Below, one piece after another: positions 1 through 8,869 of a stretch of DNA of 64,000 nucleotides. The position numbers and the translations under genes are program-made. Origin of the DNA: Polaromonas sp. (GTDB lineage: Bacteria > Pseudomonadota > Gammaproteobacteria > Burkholderiales > Burkholderiaceae_C). Position 1 is the stretch's first letter. The number at the start of each line of letters is the position of its first letter. The stretch spans positions 62,001 to 126,000 of the forward strand of contig JAAFJR010000001.1 in assembly GCA_013298945.1 (NCBI GenBank), read 5' to 3'. Below the pieces are notes generated by a model that had not been told where the DNA came from, did not search any database, and saw only the letters and a program-made list of their open reading frames with translations.

Positions 1-2
1 GT

Positions 3-128
3 GCTTTTGACCCGCAAAGTTTGCTGAATCCCGGCAAAGTTATTCCAACACTCCAACGCTGCGCTGAATATGGAAAAATGTTGGTGCGCGGTGGGGCAAT
101 CTCACATCCTGAGTTGGAGCGATTTTAA
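3..128 (+). CDS. FAD-linked oxidase C-terminus, GlcD-like (partial)
   Basis: The window opens inside a gene whose last 41 codons are readable. The peptide contains DPQSLLNPGKV followed by a short tail ending SHPELERF. The phrase FDP..LLNPGK is the usual C-terminal signature of the flavin-dependent glycolate oxidase GlcD / D-lactate dehydrogenase family. The N-terminal FAD domain and most of the substrate domain lie outside the window, so the substrate cannot be stated. The gene is on the same strand as gmd, but a gap of about 100 bp with a possible promoter separates them, so co-transcription is not implied. The family assignment rests on one short motif. Confidence 0.6.
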   Translation, partial: AFDPQSLLNPGKVIPTLQRCAEYGKMLVRGGAISHPELERF

Positions 129-138
129 GGTTCCAGTA

Positions 139-158
139 CCAGTCCGCGCTGGCTTTTT
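139..158 (+). terminator. weak hairpin plus T-run after the GlcD-like gene
   Basis: CCAG at 139-142 pairs with CTGG at 149-152 across a 6-nt loop, followed by CTTTTT at 153-158. The stem is only 4 bp, so this is a weak candidate intrinsic terminator. Its position just after the upstream stop codon is what makes it plausible. Confidence 0.25.
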
Positions 159-189
159 AAGCTACCAATGCTATGAGAGGGGGGACGAC

Positions 190-195
190 TATAAT
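190..195 (+). promoter_or_regulatory. candidate -10 box (TATAAT) upstream of gmd
   Basis: A perfect TATAAT lies 33 bp before the ATG of gmd. No good -35 box is visible at the usual 16-18 bp spacing, so this is only a candidate promoter element. It would drive gmd, rmd and the following glycosyltransferase. Confidence 0.35.
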
Positions 196-219
196 TTGTC
201 ATACTAAAACTCTTCCTAG

Positions 220-1314
<1,095 letters not shown>

Positions 1315-1316
1315 AA

Positions 1317-2168
1317 ATGTTGAGGATGTTAATAACGGGTGCAGACGGCTTTACCGGTATGCATTTTGTGAAGCAGGCACGCGATGCTGGTTACGATGTA
1401 TTTGCCTTCAACGCAGACTTGACCAACCCTCAAGCAGTTCAAGCTCAAGTGGATACTGCTGCGCCTGATGTGGTTGTGCATTTGGCTGGTATCAGCTTTG
1501 TTGGGCATGACAAGCCTAGTGCTTTTTATGATGTCAACGTGATTGGCACCCTGAATCTGCTAGACGCCTTGTTGAAGCTACCTAGAAAACCAAAACGCGT
1601 TTTGTTGGCAAGTAGCGCCAATGTGTACGGTAATTGTGAGCAGTCTCCAATTTCAGAAATGCAAGCACCAGCGCCAATCAACAACTACGCCATGAGCAAA
1701 CTTGCGATGGAGTATTTGGCAATGACGTACGTAGATCGTTTGCCATTGTTTTTCGTGCGACCCTTTAACTACACCGGCCCGGGTCAAGTTGAATCTTTCG
1801 TCATTCCGAAAATCGTTTCTCACTTCAAACGCCGGGTTACTACGATGGAGCTTGGAAATTTGACGGTGGAGCGTGAGTACAACGATGTTCGAATGGTGAC
1901 TGATGCGTACTTGAAACTGTTGGAAAAAGCCGCAGTAGGTGAAATTTATAACATTTGTTCAGGTAAGACGTATACCTTGCATCATGTCATCGATACATTG
2001 GTTGAATTGACTGGGTACCAGATTGATGTCGTTGTCAATCCAGCTTTTGTCAGAGCCAATGAATTACATCGCTTATGTGGTGACGCCTCTAAACTTCATA
2101 AAACAATTGGCACGCATGATCCTTTTGTTTTGCAAAATACTTTGCGTTGGATGCTTGAATCTTCCTGA
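1317..2168 (+). CDS. rmd: GDP-4-dehydro-6-deoxy-D-mannose reductase (Rmd-like)
   Basis: Predicted to reduce the Gmd product to GDP-D-rhamnose. The 283-residue SDR-family protein starts MLRMLITGADGFTG, with the NAD(P)-binding loop at residues 7-14, SS near 99-100 and the catalytic pair Tyr124/Lys128 in YAMSK. The motif RPFNYTGPGQ matches the RPFNHTGPGQ seen in Rmd proteins. The start is 2 bp after the gmd stop; a second in-frame ATG at 1326 is equally possible. The alternative activity, a GDP-fucose synthase, is less likely because the sequence pattern and length fit Rmd better. Coupling to gmd supports a GDP-D-rhamnose pathway. Confidence 0.8.
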   Translation: MLRMLITGADGFTGMHFVKQARDAGYDVFAFNADLTNPQAVQAQVDTAAPDVVVHLAGISFVGHDKPSAFYDVNVIGTLNLLDALLKLPRKPKRVLLASSANVYGNCEQSPISEMQAPAPINNYAMSKLAMEYLAMTYVDRLPLFFVRPFNYTGPGQVESFVIPKIVSHFKRRVTTMELGNLTVEREYNDVRMVTDAYLKLLEKAAVGEIYNICSGKTYTLHHVIDTLVELTGYQIDVVVNPAFVRANELHRLCGDASKLHKTIGTHDPFVLQNTLRWMLESS

Positions 2169-2200
2169 TCGGCAATGACAGCAGAAAACCAGGAACTGAA

Positions 2201-3340
2201 ATGAAAGTTGGATTAAATGCGACTGCTTTGTTATCTCCTTTAACGGGTGTCGGTCAATATACCTACCACTTAGCCAAAGGTTTGCAAAACTTCGAAGATA
2301 TAGAGTTGAATATGTTCTATGCTAACGGTTGGAGCACAGAGGTGCGTGATAAGCCGATCAAGCAGATTCGAAATATTAAGCTTTTGCTTAAAAAATTCAT
2401 TCCTAAGACATATGAGATCAGCCGCATTATTCAGCAGTCTTACTTTAATGAACGGTCTTTTAGTAAAGTAAAAGGTATTTATCACGAGCCTAACTTCTTG
2501 GCTTTTAATTATGCAGGTCCGTTGGTGTTAACGGTGCATGATTTGTCTTGGATTCGCTACCCCGAAATGCATCCTGCAGACCGTGTGCGAAACATGAACA
2601 AGCATTTTCAAAAGAGCATGGAGAGTGCTTCGATGATCATCACTGATTCACAAGCCATTAAAAATGAAATTATAGATATGTTTGGCGTTGCGGAGACTCG
2701 CATTACAAGTATCCCATTAGGTGTGGAAAAGCTTTTCCGTCCTTTGAATAAAGAAGAGTCTGCACCTGTGTTGCTCCAGCACGGCTTGAGTTATCAAAAA
2801 TATATCTTGGCGGTAGGAACCTTAGAGCCCAGAAAAAATTTAAGCTCTGCTTTATTGGCGTATATGCAATTGCCAGCTGACATTCGCAAACACAACCCTC
2901 TGGTGTTGGTTGGTATGAAGGGCTGGCATACCTCGTCGTTAGAAAAGCAGATGGCGCCCTTGGTTGCGGCTGGTGAAATTAGGCAATTGGGTTACCTTGA
3001 GCGTGAAGACTTGGCGACTATCATCGCTGGTGCTTTGACTTTGGTGTATCCATCGATTTACGAAGGCTTTGGTTTGCCGCCTCTAGAGGCGATGACCTGC
3101 GGCGTGCCAGTGATTGCCTCAAATGTGTCGTCGCTTCCAGAGGTAGTTGGAGATTCTGGTTTATTGGTCAATCCACATGACATAGACGATATCGCCAAAG
3201 CCATGCAAACCATGATCACTGCGCCTGATATTCGCGCTGCGTCAGCACAAAAAGCTTTAGACCGAAGCTCAGAATTTTCTTGGGATCGCTGTGTTGATCA
3301 AACGATGGGTATTTATCGTCAAGTCGAAAGCAGCATGTGA
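2201..3340 (+). CDS. GT4-family glycosyltransferase
   Basis: A 379-residue GT-B fold glycosyltransferase, likely cytoplasmic or peripheral to the inner membrane, adding a sugar from a nucleotide donor to a growing polysaccharide. The N-terminus carries the acceptor-domain glycine motif ([15 protein letters not shown]). The C-terminal half has EPRKN and the EX7E-type donor motif [12 protein letters not shown] near residues 286-296, both typical of family GT4. A ribosome site AGGAA lies just upstream of the ATG. It follows gmd-rmd, so a rhamnosyl- or mannosyltransferase using a GDP-sugar is a reasonable guess. Its 3' end overlaps the oppositely oriented glycosyltransferase by 22 bp. Confidence 0.85.
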   Translation: MKVGLNATALLSPLTGVGQYTYHLAKGLQNFEDIELNMFYANGWSTEVRDKPIKQIRNIKLLLKKFIPKTYEISRIIQQSYFNERSFSKVKGIYHEPNFLAFNYAGPLVLTVHDLSWIRYPEMHPADRVRNMNKHFQKSMESASMIITDSQAIKNEIIDMFGVAETRITSIPLGVEKLFRPLNKEESAPVLLQHGLSYQKYILAVGTLEPRKNLSSALLAYMQLPADIRKHNPLVLVGMKGWHTSSLEKQMAPLVAAGEIRQLGYLEREDLATIIAGALTLVYPSIYEGFGLPPLEAMTCGVPVIASNVSSLPEVVGDSGLLVNPHDIDDIAKAMQTMITAPDIRAASAQKALDRSSEFSWDRCVDQTMGIYRQVESSM

Positions 3341-4521
3341 TACAAGGCTACGTGGCTGCTTGACATCGCAGTCAATGAGTACCCACTGACAGCATGTGCT
3401 TTTGCTTGTTGCCCGAGTTTTAAACGCAATGCATCGTCGTTGAGCAGTATGTTCAGCGCTTCAGCCAAAGCGTCGACATCGCGCACTGGAACCGCCAAAC
3501 CAGTGACACCTGCCTGATTGACAACATTGACACCATTGTTCAATTGTGTGCAAACGACTGGTTTGCCACAAGCCATGGCTTCTAGTTGAACAAGTCCAAA
3601 TGCTTCACTTTGTTCGACAGAGGGCAGGCAAAACACATCGCAGGCATTGAAGTAAGCGGCTAGATCTGCCTCTGGTATCGAGCCTGTGAATTTTACTTTA
3701 TGGTTGACACCAAGGCGTTTAGCTTGCTCTTCAAACTCCGCTTTTAGGGGGCCGTCACCACCTAAGATCAATTGCGCATCAATGTACTGCATTGCATCTA
3801 TCAATACATCAAAACCTTTGTAATACACATGTCTGCCCAACGCAAAAATGATACTTCCAGATTCAGAAACCAGTTTTCCTTTTGTTTTAAGTGACTCACA
3901 AAGTTCTGACGTAGAAGATGTTAATTCCAAGTCATTGAAATCACGTCCATAAGGTATGACATGCTGTTTTGTTATGTGCAAGTTGCTGGGAATTTGTGTA
4001 GACGATGTGAAATGAGCCGGTGTCGCAGCAATCAGAGCGTCAGCTTGCAATGTTACACGCCTTAAAAATGGCAAATACATCGCCAGCAAACGTTTTTGAC
4101 GGATGATGTCACTGTGCCATGTAATAACGCGTTTGATGTTGGCGGGCAAGAATAAAGAAGCTAAATGCGCCAGAGGGTTTGGAAAATGCAAATGCACCAC
4201 ATCAAACGGTTGCTGCCTATGCATTCGTATCGCCTTGATCACCTGCATCGGTGAAATAGCTGTGCTGAAATAGGTACCTAAAGTTGCCGACTCGACCATA
4301 CGATAGGTATTCGCGCCTACGTTAACTTCCGAACTTTGGGAGCGCAAGGAGTCACCAGCCACCAAGTATGTCACATCAACATCCAGCGCAGCTAATCCTG
4401 CACACAGTAATTTCATATGACGCTCAATACCACCATTTTGTTCAGCGTTATTAAAGCGCCCAAACTGCAACACGCGAAGCTGTTTTGACGACGAACTAGA
4501 CTTAAGCAAATACTTCTGCAT
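3319..4521 (-). CDS. GT4-family glycosyltransferase
   Basis: A 400-residue glycosyltransferase of the GT4 type. The N-terminus has GGIERHMKLL, the acceptor-side glycine loop, and the donor-side motif SEAFGLVQLEAMACGKPVV lies around residues 303-320. There is no signal peptide or membrane helix. It is the last gene of the rmlBDAC run and its start overlaps the end of rmlC by 20 bp, which suggests translational coupling. This favours, but does not prove, a rhamnosyltransferase using dTDP-L-rhamnose. The stop codon lies inside the 3' end of the convergent plus-strand glycosyltransferase. N-terminal residues rich in Ser and Lys suggest the true start could be slightly downstream. Confidence 0.85.
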   Translation of the reverse strand: MQKYLLKSSSSSKQLRVLQFGRFNNAEQNGGIERHMKLLCAGLAALDVDVTYLVAGDSLRSQSSEVNVGANTYRMVESATLGTYFSTAISPMQVIKAIRMHRQQPFDVVHLHFPNPLAHLASLFLPANIKRVITWHSDIIRQKRLLAMYLPFLRRVTLQADALIAATPAHFTSSTQIPSNLHITKQHVIPYGRDFNDLELTSSTSELCESLKTKGKLVSESGSIIFALGRHVYYKGFDVLIDAMQYIDAQLILGGDGPLKAEFEEQAKRLGVNHKVKFTGSIPEADLAAYFNACDVFCLPSVEQSEAFGLVQLEAMACGKPVVCTQLNNGVNVVNQAGVTGLAVPVRDVDALAEALNILLNDDALRLKLGQQAKAHAVSGYSLTAMSSSHVALYHMLLST

Positions 4522-5074
4522 GAGAAAGTAAAAGCCCTACAGCATCTTTGCCAGATAGCTTAGGTAAATCTGTAAGTTGCCAATCAATTGCTATTGCAGG
4601 GTCGTTCCATAAAATGCATCGCTCATAAGCAGGAGCATAGTAATCCGTCGTTTTGTAGAGAAAATCAGCTGTTTCTGACAACACCACAAAACCATGCGCA
4701 AACCCAGGCGGTACCCAAAGCTGTTTATGGTTTTCGCCACTGAGTAAAACGCTGACTGCCTTGCCAAACGTGGGTGACGAGCGACGAATATCCACCGCCA
4801 CATCCAGCACTTCACCGCTAACAACGCGAACCAATTTGCCCTGTGGTTGTTGGATTTGGTAATGTAAACCGCGCAATACACCTTGAGCAGAACGGGAATG
4901 GTTGTCTTGAACAAATTTAGCGTTTAAACCTGTGACTTGGTTAAAAGCATCCTCGTTAAAGCTTTCAAAGAAAAACCCGCGTTGATCACCAAACACTTTA
5001 GGTTCAATGATCAATAAGCCCGGTATAGCCGTGGCGGTTGCTTTCAAACCATTGGTAGCAATCTTTTGGCTCAT
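4502..5074 (-). CDS. rfbC: dTDP-4-dehydrorhamnose 3,5-epimerase
   Basis: Third enzyme of dTDP-L-rhamnose synthesis, epimerising dTDP-4-keto-6-deoxyglucose at C3 and C5. The 190-residue cupin has the family landmarks [13 protein letters not shown] (residues 28-40), the catalytic-histidine segment RGLHYQ at 68-73 and [10 protein letters not shown] in the C-terminal half. Its ATG overlaps the TGA of rfbA by four bases (ATGA), an overlap typical of translational coupling. Synonym rmlC. It is followed by a glycosyltransferase that overlaps its 3' end. Confidence 0.95.
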   Translation of the reverse strand: MSQKIATNGLKATATAIPGLLIIEPKVFGDQRGFFFESFNEDAFNQVTGLNAKFVQDNHSRSAQGVLRGLHYQIQQPQGKLVRVVSGEVLDVAVDIRRSSPTFGKAVSVLLSGENHKQLWVPPGFAHGFVVLSETADFLYKTTDYYAPAYERCILWNDPAIAIDWQLTDLPKLSGKDAVGLLLSHAEVFA

Positions 5075-5982
5075 AGCGCAGGACCTTCTTTGAGCATCCG
5101 CAGTAAATATTGCCCATAACCATTTTTCGCCAGCGGTTGCGCCAGTTTTTCAACTTGCTCACTGCTGATAAAACCATTGCGCCAAGCAATTTCTTCAGGA
5201 CAGGCGATTTTCAGACCTTGTCGATGTTCCAATGTGGATATAAATTGGCTTGCCTCCAGCAGACTGTCATGCGTGCCAGTATCCAGCCAAGCGTAGCCCC
5301 GCTGCATGATTTGTACATTCAGTTGACCACGTTCCAAATAGGTTTGGTTGATGGTGGTGATTTCCAGTTCACCGCGGGCGCTGGGTTTAACTGATTTGGC
5401 AATATGGATAACTTGGTTGTCGTAAAAATACAAGCCTGTCACCGCATAATTACTTTTTGGTTGCAGTGGCTTTTCTTCGATGCTGGTAGCGCGTCCCTGC
5501 GCATCAAAAGCGACAACACCGTAGCGTTCAGGGTCTTGCACATGGTAGGCAAACACGGTTGCACCGGCTGAGTTATTGTCTGCACCCGATAACAAATGCA
5601 CAAAGTCGTGACCGTAAAAAATGTTATCTCCCAAAACCAGTGCACTAGGTGAATTTCCCACAAACTTATCACCGATGATGAATGCTTGCGCCAGTCCATC
5701 GGGGCTAGGTTGCACCGCATACTGCAAATTCATACCCCATTGGCTGCCATCACCCAAGAGTTGCTGGAAACGCGGTGTGTCCTGCTGTGTGCTGATGATG
5801 AGCACGTCGCGAATACCCGCCAACATCAGTGTACTGAGCGGATAGTAAATCATAGGCTTGTCATATACCGGTAGCAATTGCTTGCTCAGCGCCAGCGTGG
5901 CAGGGTGTAAACGTGTTCCTGAGCCACCAGCCAGGATGATGCCTTTGCGTGAGGTTTGATGTTTTGCCGTTTGTGAGGTCAT
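5071..5982 (-). CDS. rfbA: glucose-1-phosphate thymidylyltransferase
   Basis: First enzyme of dTDP-L-rhamnose synthesis, making dTDP-glucose from glucose-1-phosphate and dTTP. The 303-residue protein has the nucleotidyltransferase signature GGSGTRLHP at residues 19-27, followed by [15 protein letters not shown], and VLGDNIFYG further on. The first 12 or so residues before RKGIILAGG are a short non-conserved extension. The gene sits between rfbD (16-bp gap) and rfbC (4-bp overlap). Synonym rmlA. Length and motifs are typical. Confidence 0.95.
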   Translation of the reverse strand: MTSQTAKHQTSRKGIILAGGSGTRLHPATLALSKQLLPVYDKPMIYYPLSTLMLAGIRDVLIISTQQDTPRFQQLLGDGSQWGMNLQYAVQPSPDGLAQAFIIGDKFVGNSPSALVLGDNIFYGHDFVHLLSGADNNSAGATVFAYHVQDPERYGVVAFDAQGRATSIEEKPLQPKSNYAVTGLYFYDNQVIHIAKSVKPSARGELEITTINQTYLERGQLNVQIMQRGYAWLDTGTHDSLLEASQFISTLEHRQGLKIACPEEIAWRNGFISSEQVEKLAQPLAKNGYGQYLLRMLKEGPAL

Positions 5983-5998
5983 AGCGATTTATAGGTTT

Positions 5999-6898
5999 TC
6001 ATAAAATTTCAGTCAACATCCGTGCAACACCTTGCTGCCATGGCGGTAAGTACAGGTTGAATGCGGCTTGTACTTTTGATGTGTCTAGTTTGGAATTTAA
6101 AGGTCTTCTAGCCGGCGTAGGATATGCCTGAGTAGCTATCATATAAATATCGTTTTGAGTGGTCTTGATGTCAGCGCCAGCATCTCTTGCATGTTCAATC
6201 ACAAGTGTCGCATAACCATGCCACGAGGTAGAACCACCAGCGACTAAGTGGTACAAACCTGCCAATTCAGGCTGCATTTGGACACGTTGCAAAGCCAGCG
6301 CAGTGGTATCCGCTATCAAATCCGCCCCAGTTGGTGCGCCGATTTGATCGTTGATCACACTCAAACTATCACGTTCTTTGGCTAAGCGCAGCATAGTTTT
6401 TGCAAAGTTACCACCGCGTGCTGCATAGACCCAACTGGTTCTGAAAATCAAGTGCTTGGCGCAATTCGCAGCCACGGCTTGCTCACCCTCTAGCTTGGTT
6501 TGGCCATAAATACTCAGCGGCGCTGGCGTATCGGTTTCTTTCCAAGCTTGGCTGCCCGAGCCATCAAACACATAGTCGGTTGAGTAATGCACCAGCCAAG
6601 CGCCTAGCTTTTGCGCCTCTGCGGCAATTATTCCAGGCGCCAACGCATTGATGGTGCGTGCCAAATCAGGTTCTGACTCTGCTTTGTCTACAGCTGTATG
6701 CGCAGCGGCGTTGACGATGATGGTAGGTCTAACTAGGCGCACTGTTTCAGCCAAACCAGATAAGTTAGTGAAATCACCGCAGAAATCTGTGCTGTCAAAA
6801 TCTACAGCAACCACTTCACCCAGTGGCGCTAAGCTGCGTTGCAACTCCCAGCCAACTTGACCACCTTTGCCGAACAGAAGTACTTTTTGAGCTTGCAT
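5999..6898 (-). CDS. rfbD: dTDP-4-dehydrorhamnose reductase
   Basis: Final enzyme of the pathway, reducing the keto sugar to dTDP-L-rhamnose. The 299-residue protein, counted from the ATG at 6898, has the NAD(P) loop GKGGQVG at residues 10-16, STDYVFDG near 106-113, the catalytic Tyr131/Lys135 in YGQTK and the conserved YPTPARRP near the C-terminus. An upstream ATG at 6934 would overlap rfbB and add a non-conserved 12-residue leader, so I prefer 6898. Synonym rmlD. A segment at 6109-6150 resembles the dispersed repeat found elsewhere in the window, overlapping the codons for YPTPA. Confidence 0.93.
   Translation of the reverse strand: MQAQKVLLFGKGGQVGWELQRSLAPLGEVVAVDFDSTDFCGDFTNLSGLAETVRLVRPTIIVNAAAHTAVDKAESEPDLARTINALAPGIIAAEAQKLGAWLVHYSTDYVFDGSGSQAWKETDTPAPLSIYGQTKLEGEQAVAANCAKHLIFRTSWVYAARGGNFAKTMLRLAKERDSLSVINDQIGAPTGADLIADTTALALQRVQMQPELAGLYHLVAGGSTSWHGYATLVIEHARDAGADIKTTQNDIYMIATQAYPTPARRPLNSKLDTSKVQAAFNLYLPPWQQGVARMLTEIL
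6109..6150 (+). repeat. possible dispersed repeat inside rfbD
   Basis: TAGCCGGCGTA at 6109-6119, GCCT at 6126-6129, TAGCTATC at 6133-6140 and TATAAAT at 6142-6148 match the consensus in order. The first block coincides with the conserved YPTPARRP codons of RmlD, so chance similarity is possible. Confidence 0.45.
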
Positions 6899-6906
6899 CT
6901 TTTTAA

Positions 6907-7977
6907 TTAACCTGCATATTGCTTGTTCACCCACTCACGGTAACTGCCGTTCTGCACGTGGCTCACCCAATCACCATGATTCAAATACCATGACACGGTT
7001 TTTTGGATGCCAGATTCAAAGGTTTCTGCTGGCTTCCATCCCAATTCTTTCTCAATCTTGCTGGCATCAATCGCGTAGCGGCGGTCATGGCCTGCGCGGT
7101 CGGTGACGTAGGTAATCTGCTCAGCATAACTTTTGCCATCTAAGCGGGGTTTCAATTCATTGAGCAACTTGCAAATCGTGTTCACAATCTCGACATTCGG
7201 TTTCTCGTTCCAGCCGCCCACGTTGTAGGTTTCGCCCGGTTTGCCAGCCTCCAATACGCGGCGAATCGCACTGGCGTGATCTTTCACATACAACCAATCG
7301 CGAATTTGCTGGCCATCACCATAGATCGGCAGGTTTTTACCCGCCAAGGCGTTCACAATCATCAACGGAATTAGCTTCTCAGGAAAGTGGTAGGGACCGT
7401 AGTTGTTGCTGCAATTGGTTGTCAGTACAGGCAAGCCGTAGGTGTGGTGGTATGCACGAACCAAATGGTCGCTGGCGGCTTTACTTGCTGAATATGGGCT
7501 GTTGGGCTCGTATTGATGTTTCTCGGTGAAACACGGCTCATTGGGCGCTAGTGAACCATAAACCTCATCGGTCGATACATGCAAAAATCTGAACTCCGAC
7601 TTTGCCTTACTTATCTCGTTATCTTCCAACTTGCCAAAATACCCGCGCACCGCTTCCAGCAAGTTAAACGTACCCACGATATTGGTCTGGATAAAGTCCT
7701 CTGGCCCGTGAATCGAGCGATCCACATGCGACTCTGCCGCAAAATTGATGATTGCACGGGGTTTGTGTTGGGCAAGCAGTGAATCCATCAATGCCCTGTC
7801 GCCAATATCGCCTTGCACAAAAACATGGCGTTTGTCTTCGGCAAGTGACGCCAAATTTTCTAAATTCCCGGCGTAAGTCAGCTTGTCTAAATTCAGCACA
7901 GGCTCATCATTCACTGCCAACCAGTCCAACACAAAGTTAGCCCCAATAAACCCCGCCCCGCCTGTGACCAAAATCAT
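6907..7977 (-). CDS. rfbB: dTDP-glucose 4,6-dehydratase
   Basis: Second enzyme of dTDP-L-rhamnose synthesis. The 356-residue extended SDR protein carries TGGAGFIG at residues 5-12, the dehydratase-specific STDE at 135-138 (Asp137 and Glu138 act in dehydration) and Tyr162/Lys166 in YSASK. It is the first gene of the minus-strand run rfbB-D-A-C-glycosyltransferase. A GGGAG ribosome site precedes the ATG. The promoter must lie in the 126-bp gap shared with the divergent gene tag. Synonym rmlB. Confidence 0.96.
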   Translation of the reverse strand: MILVTGGAGFIGANFVLDWLAVNDEPVLNLDKLTYAGNLENLASLAEDKRHVFVQGDIGDRALMDSLLAQHKPRAIINFAAESHVDRSIHGPEDFIQTNIVGTFNLLEAVRGYFGKLEDNEISKAKSEFRFLHVSTDEVYGSLAPNEPCFTEKHQYEPNSPYSASKAASDHLVRAYHHTYGLPVLTTNCSNNYGPYHFPEKLIPLMIVNALAGKNLPIYGDGQQIRDWLYVKDHASAIRRVLEAGKPGETYNVGGWNEKPNVEIVNTICKLLNELKPRLDGKSYAEQITYVTDRAGHDRRYAIDASKIEKELGWKPAETFESGIQKTVSWYLNHGDWVSHVQNGSYREWVNKQYAG

Positions 7978-8103
7978 GCCAAACTCCCAAGAAGATGTTG
8001 AACCTGCTACTAATAAGAATACACACAGCTCTTACTAATAGGTAATGCTAGGATTATCGCTGTTTTATGACGAGTAAATTAAACAGCAAATGACCGGAAA
8101 ACA

Positions 8104-8724
8104 ATGACAACTGCCCCTTCAAAAAAAGTCAAGCTACAAGATGCAATACCAGATGGACGCATGCGCTGCCCCTGGTGCGAAAGCAAAAGCCTTGATCGGC
8201 AATACCACGACACCGAATGGGGCGTTCCCATACACAACGACAGAGATTTGTTGGAGCTTTTGACGCTTGAAGGCGCACAAGCCGGCTTGAGCTGGAGCAC
8301 GGTATTGGCCAAGAGAGCGGGCTATAAGCGGATTTTCAAGAATTTCGATGCCAAGAAAATAGCGACATTTACCGAGGATGACATTGCTGCAGCCATGGCC
8401 GACCCTGGCATTGTGCGTAACAAGCTAAAAATCCACAGCACCATTGGAAATGCCAAAGCTTTTTTAGCGGTACAAGCAACGTACGGCAGTTTTGACGCTT
8501 TTTTATGGCAAATCGTAGGTGGTAAAACCATTGTGAATAAAAGAAAATCCTTGATGGAAGTGCCCGCAAAAACGGTTGAATCTGACGCCATGAGCAAAAT
8601 GCTACTGGCGCACGGCTTTAAATTCGTAGGCTCCACCATTTGCTATGCCTTCATGCAGGCCAGTGGCATGGTGAACGACCATTTGGTGGGGTGCTATCGG
8701 CATAAAGAAGTTTCGAGTAAATGA
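8104..8724 (+). CDS. tag: DNA-3-methyladenine glycosylase I
   Basis: Removes 3-methyladenine from alkylated DNA in base excision repair. The 206-residue protein has RCPWC at residues 21-25 and YHDTEWGVP at 34-42. The zinc-binding set of the Tag family appears intact: Cys22, His35, His193 and Cys197, with the same internal spacings as the E. coli enzyme (13 and 4 residues). The N-terminus carries about 17 extra residues before the conserved core. The gene is divergent from rfbB and stands alone. Confidence 0.95.
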   Translation: MTTAPSKKVKLQDAIPDGRMRCPWCESKSLDRQYHDTEWGVPIHNDRDLLELLTLEGAQAGLSWSTVLAKRAGYKRIFKNFDAKKIATFTEDDIAAAMADPGIVRNKLKIHSTIGNAKAFLAVQATYGSFDAFLWQIVGGKTIVNKRKSLMEVPAKTVESDAMSKMLLAHGFKFVGSTICYAFMQASGMVNDHLVGCYRHKEVSSK

Positions 8725-8735
8725 CCGTTAAATAT

Positions 8736-8786
8736 GCATATAGCCAGCGTATTTATTACCTAATCAGCTATAAATTAAATAGCAAT
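8736..8786 (+). repeat. dispersed ~45-bp repeat, intergenic copy
   Basis: TAGCCAGCGTATTTATTACC followed by TAATCAGCTAT, directly after tag. It matches the window-wide consensus TAGCCGGCGTATTTATTGCC + TAAGCAGCTAT at most positions. Confidence 0.85.
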
Positions 8787-8791
8787 TAAAA

Positions 8792-8819
8792 GCGCCTCAA
8801 ATTTCACTATCTGAGGCGC
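8792..8819 (-). terminator. rho-independent terminator of the acyl reductase gene
   Basis: GCGCCTCA at 8792-8799 pairs perfectly with TGAGGCGC at 8812-8819 over a 12-nt loop. Read on the minus strand the stem is followed by TTTTAATT, so it serves the minus-strand gene ending at 8870. Confidence 0.8.
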
Positions 8820-8823
8820 CTGT

Positions 8824-8848
8824 GGATTCCCGCCTTCGCGGAAATGAC
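8824..8848. repeat. short palindromic GGATTCCCGCC...GAC repeat
   Basis: GGATTCCCGCC TTC GCGGAAATGAC is an imperfect palindrome. Near-identical units occur at 58328-58391 and 60303-60327. It resembles the ATTCCC-N-GGGAAT class of small repeats common in betaproteobacteria (dRS3-like in Neisseria). Confidence 0.75.
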
Positions 8849-8869
8849 TGTTCGGATAGATTATTTCTT

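Noticed and set aside
8736-8786. CRISPR repeats
   Set aside because: The dispersed repeats are kilobases apart, in both orientations, and have no regular spacers.
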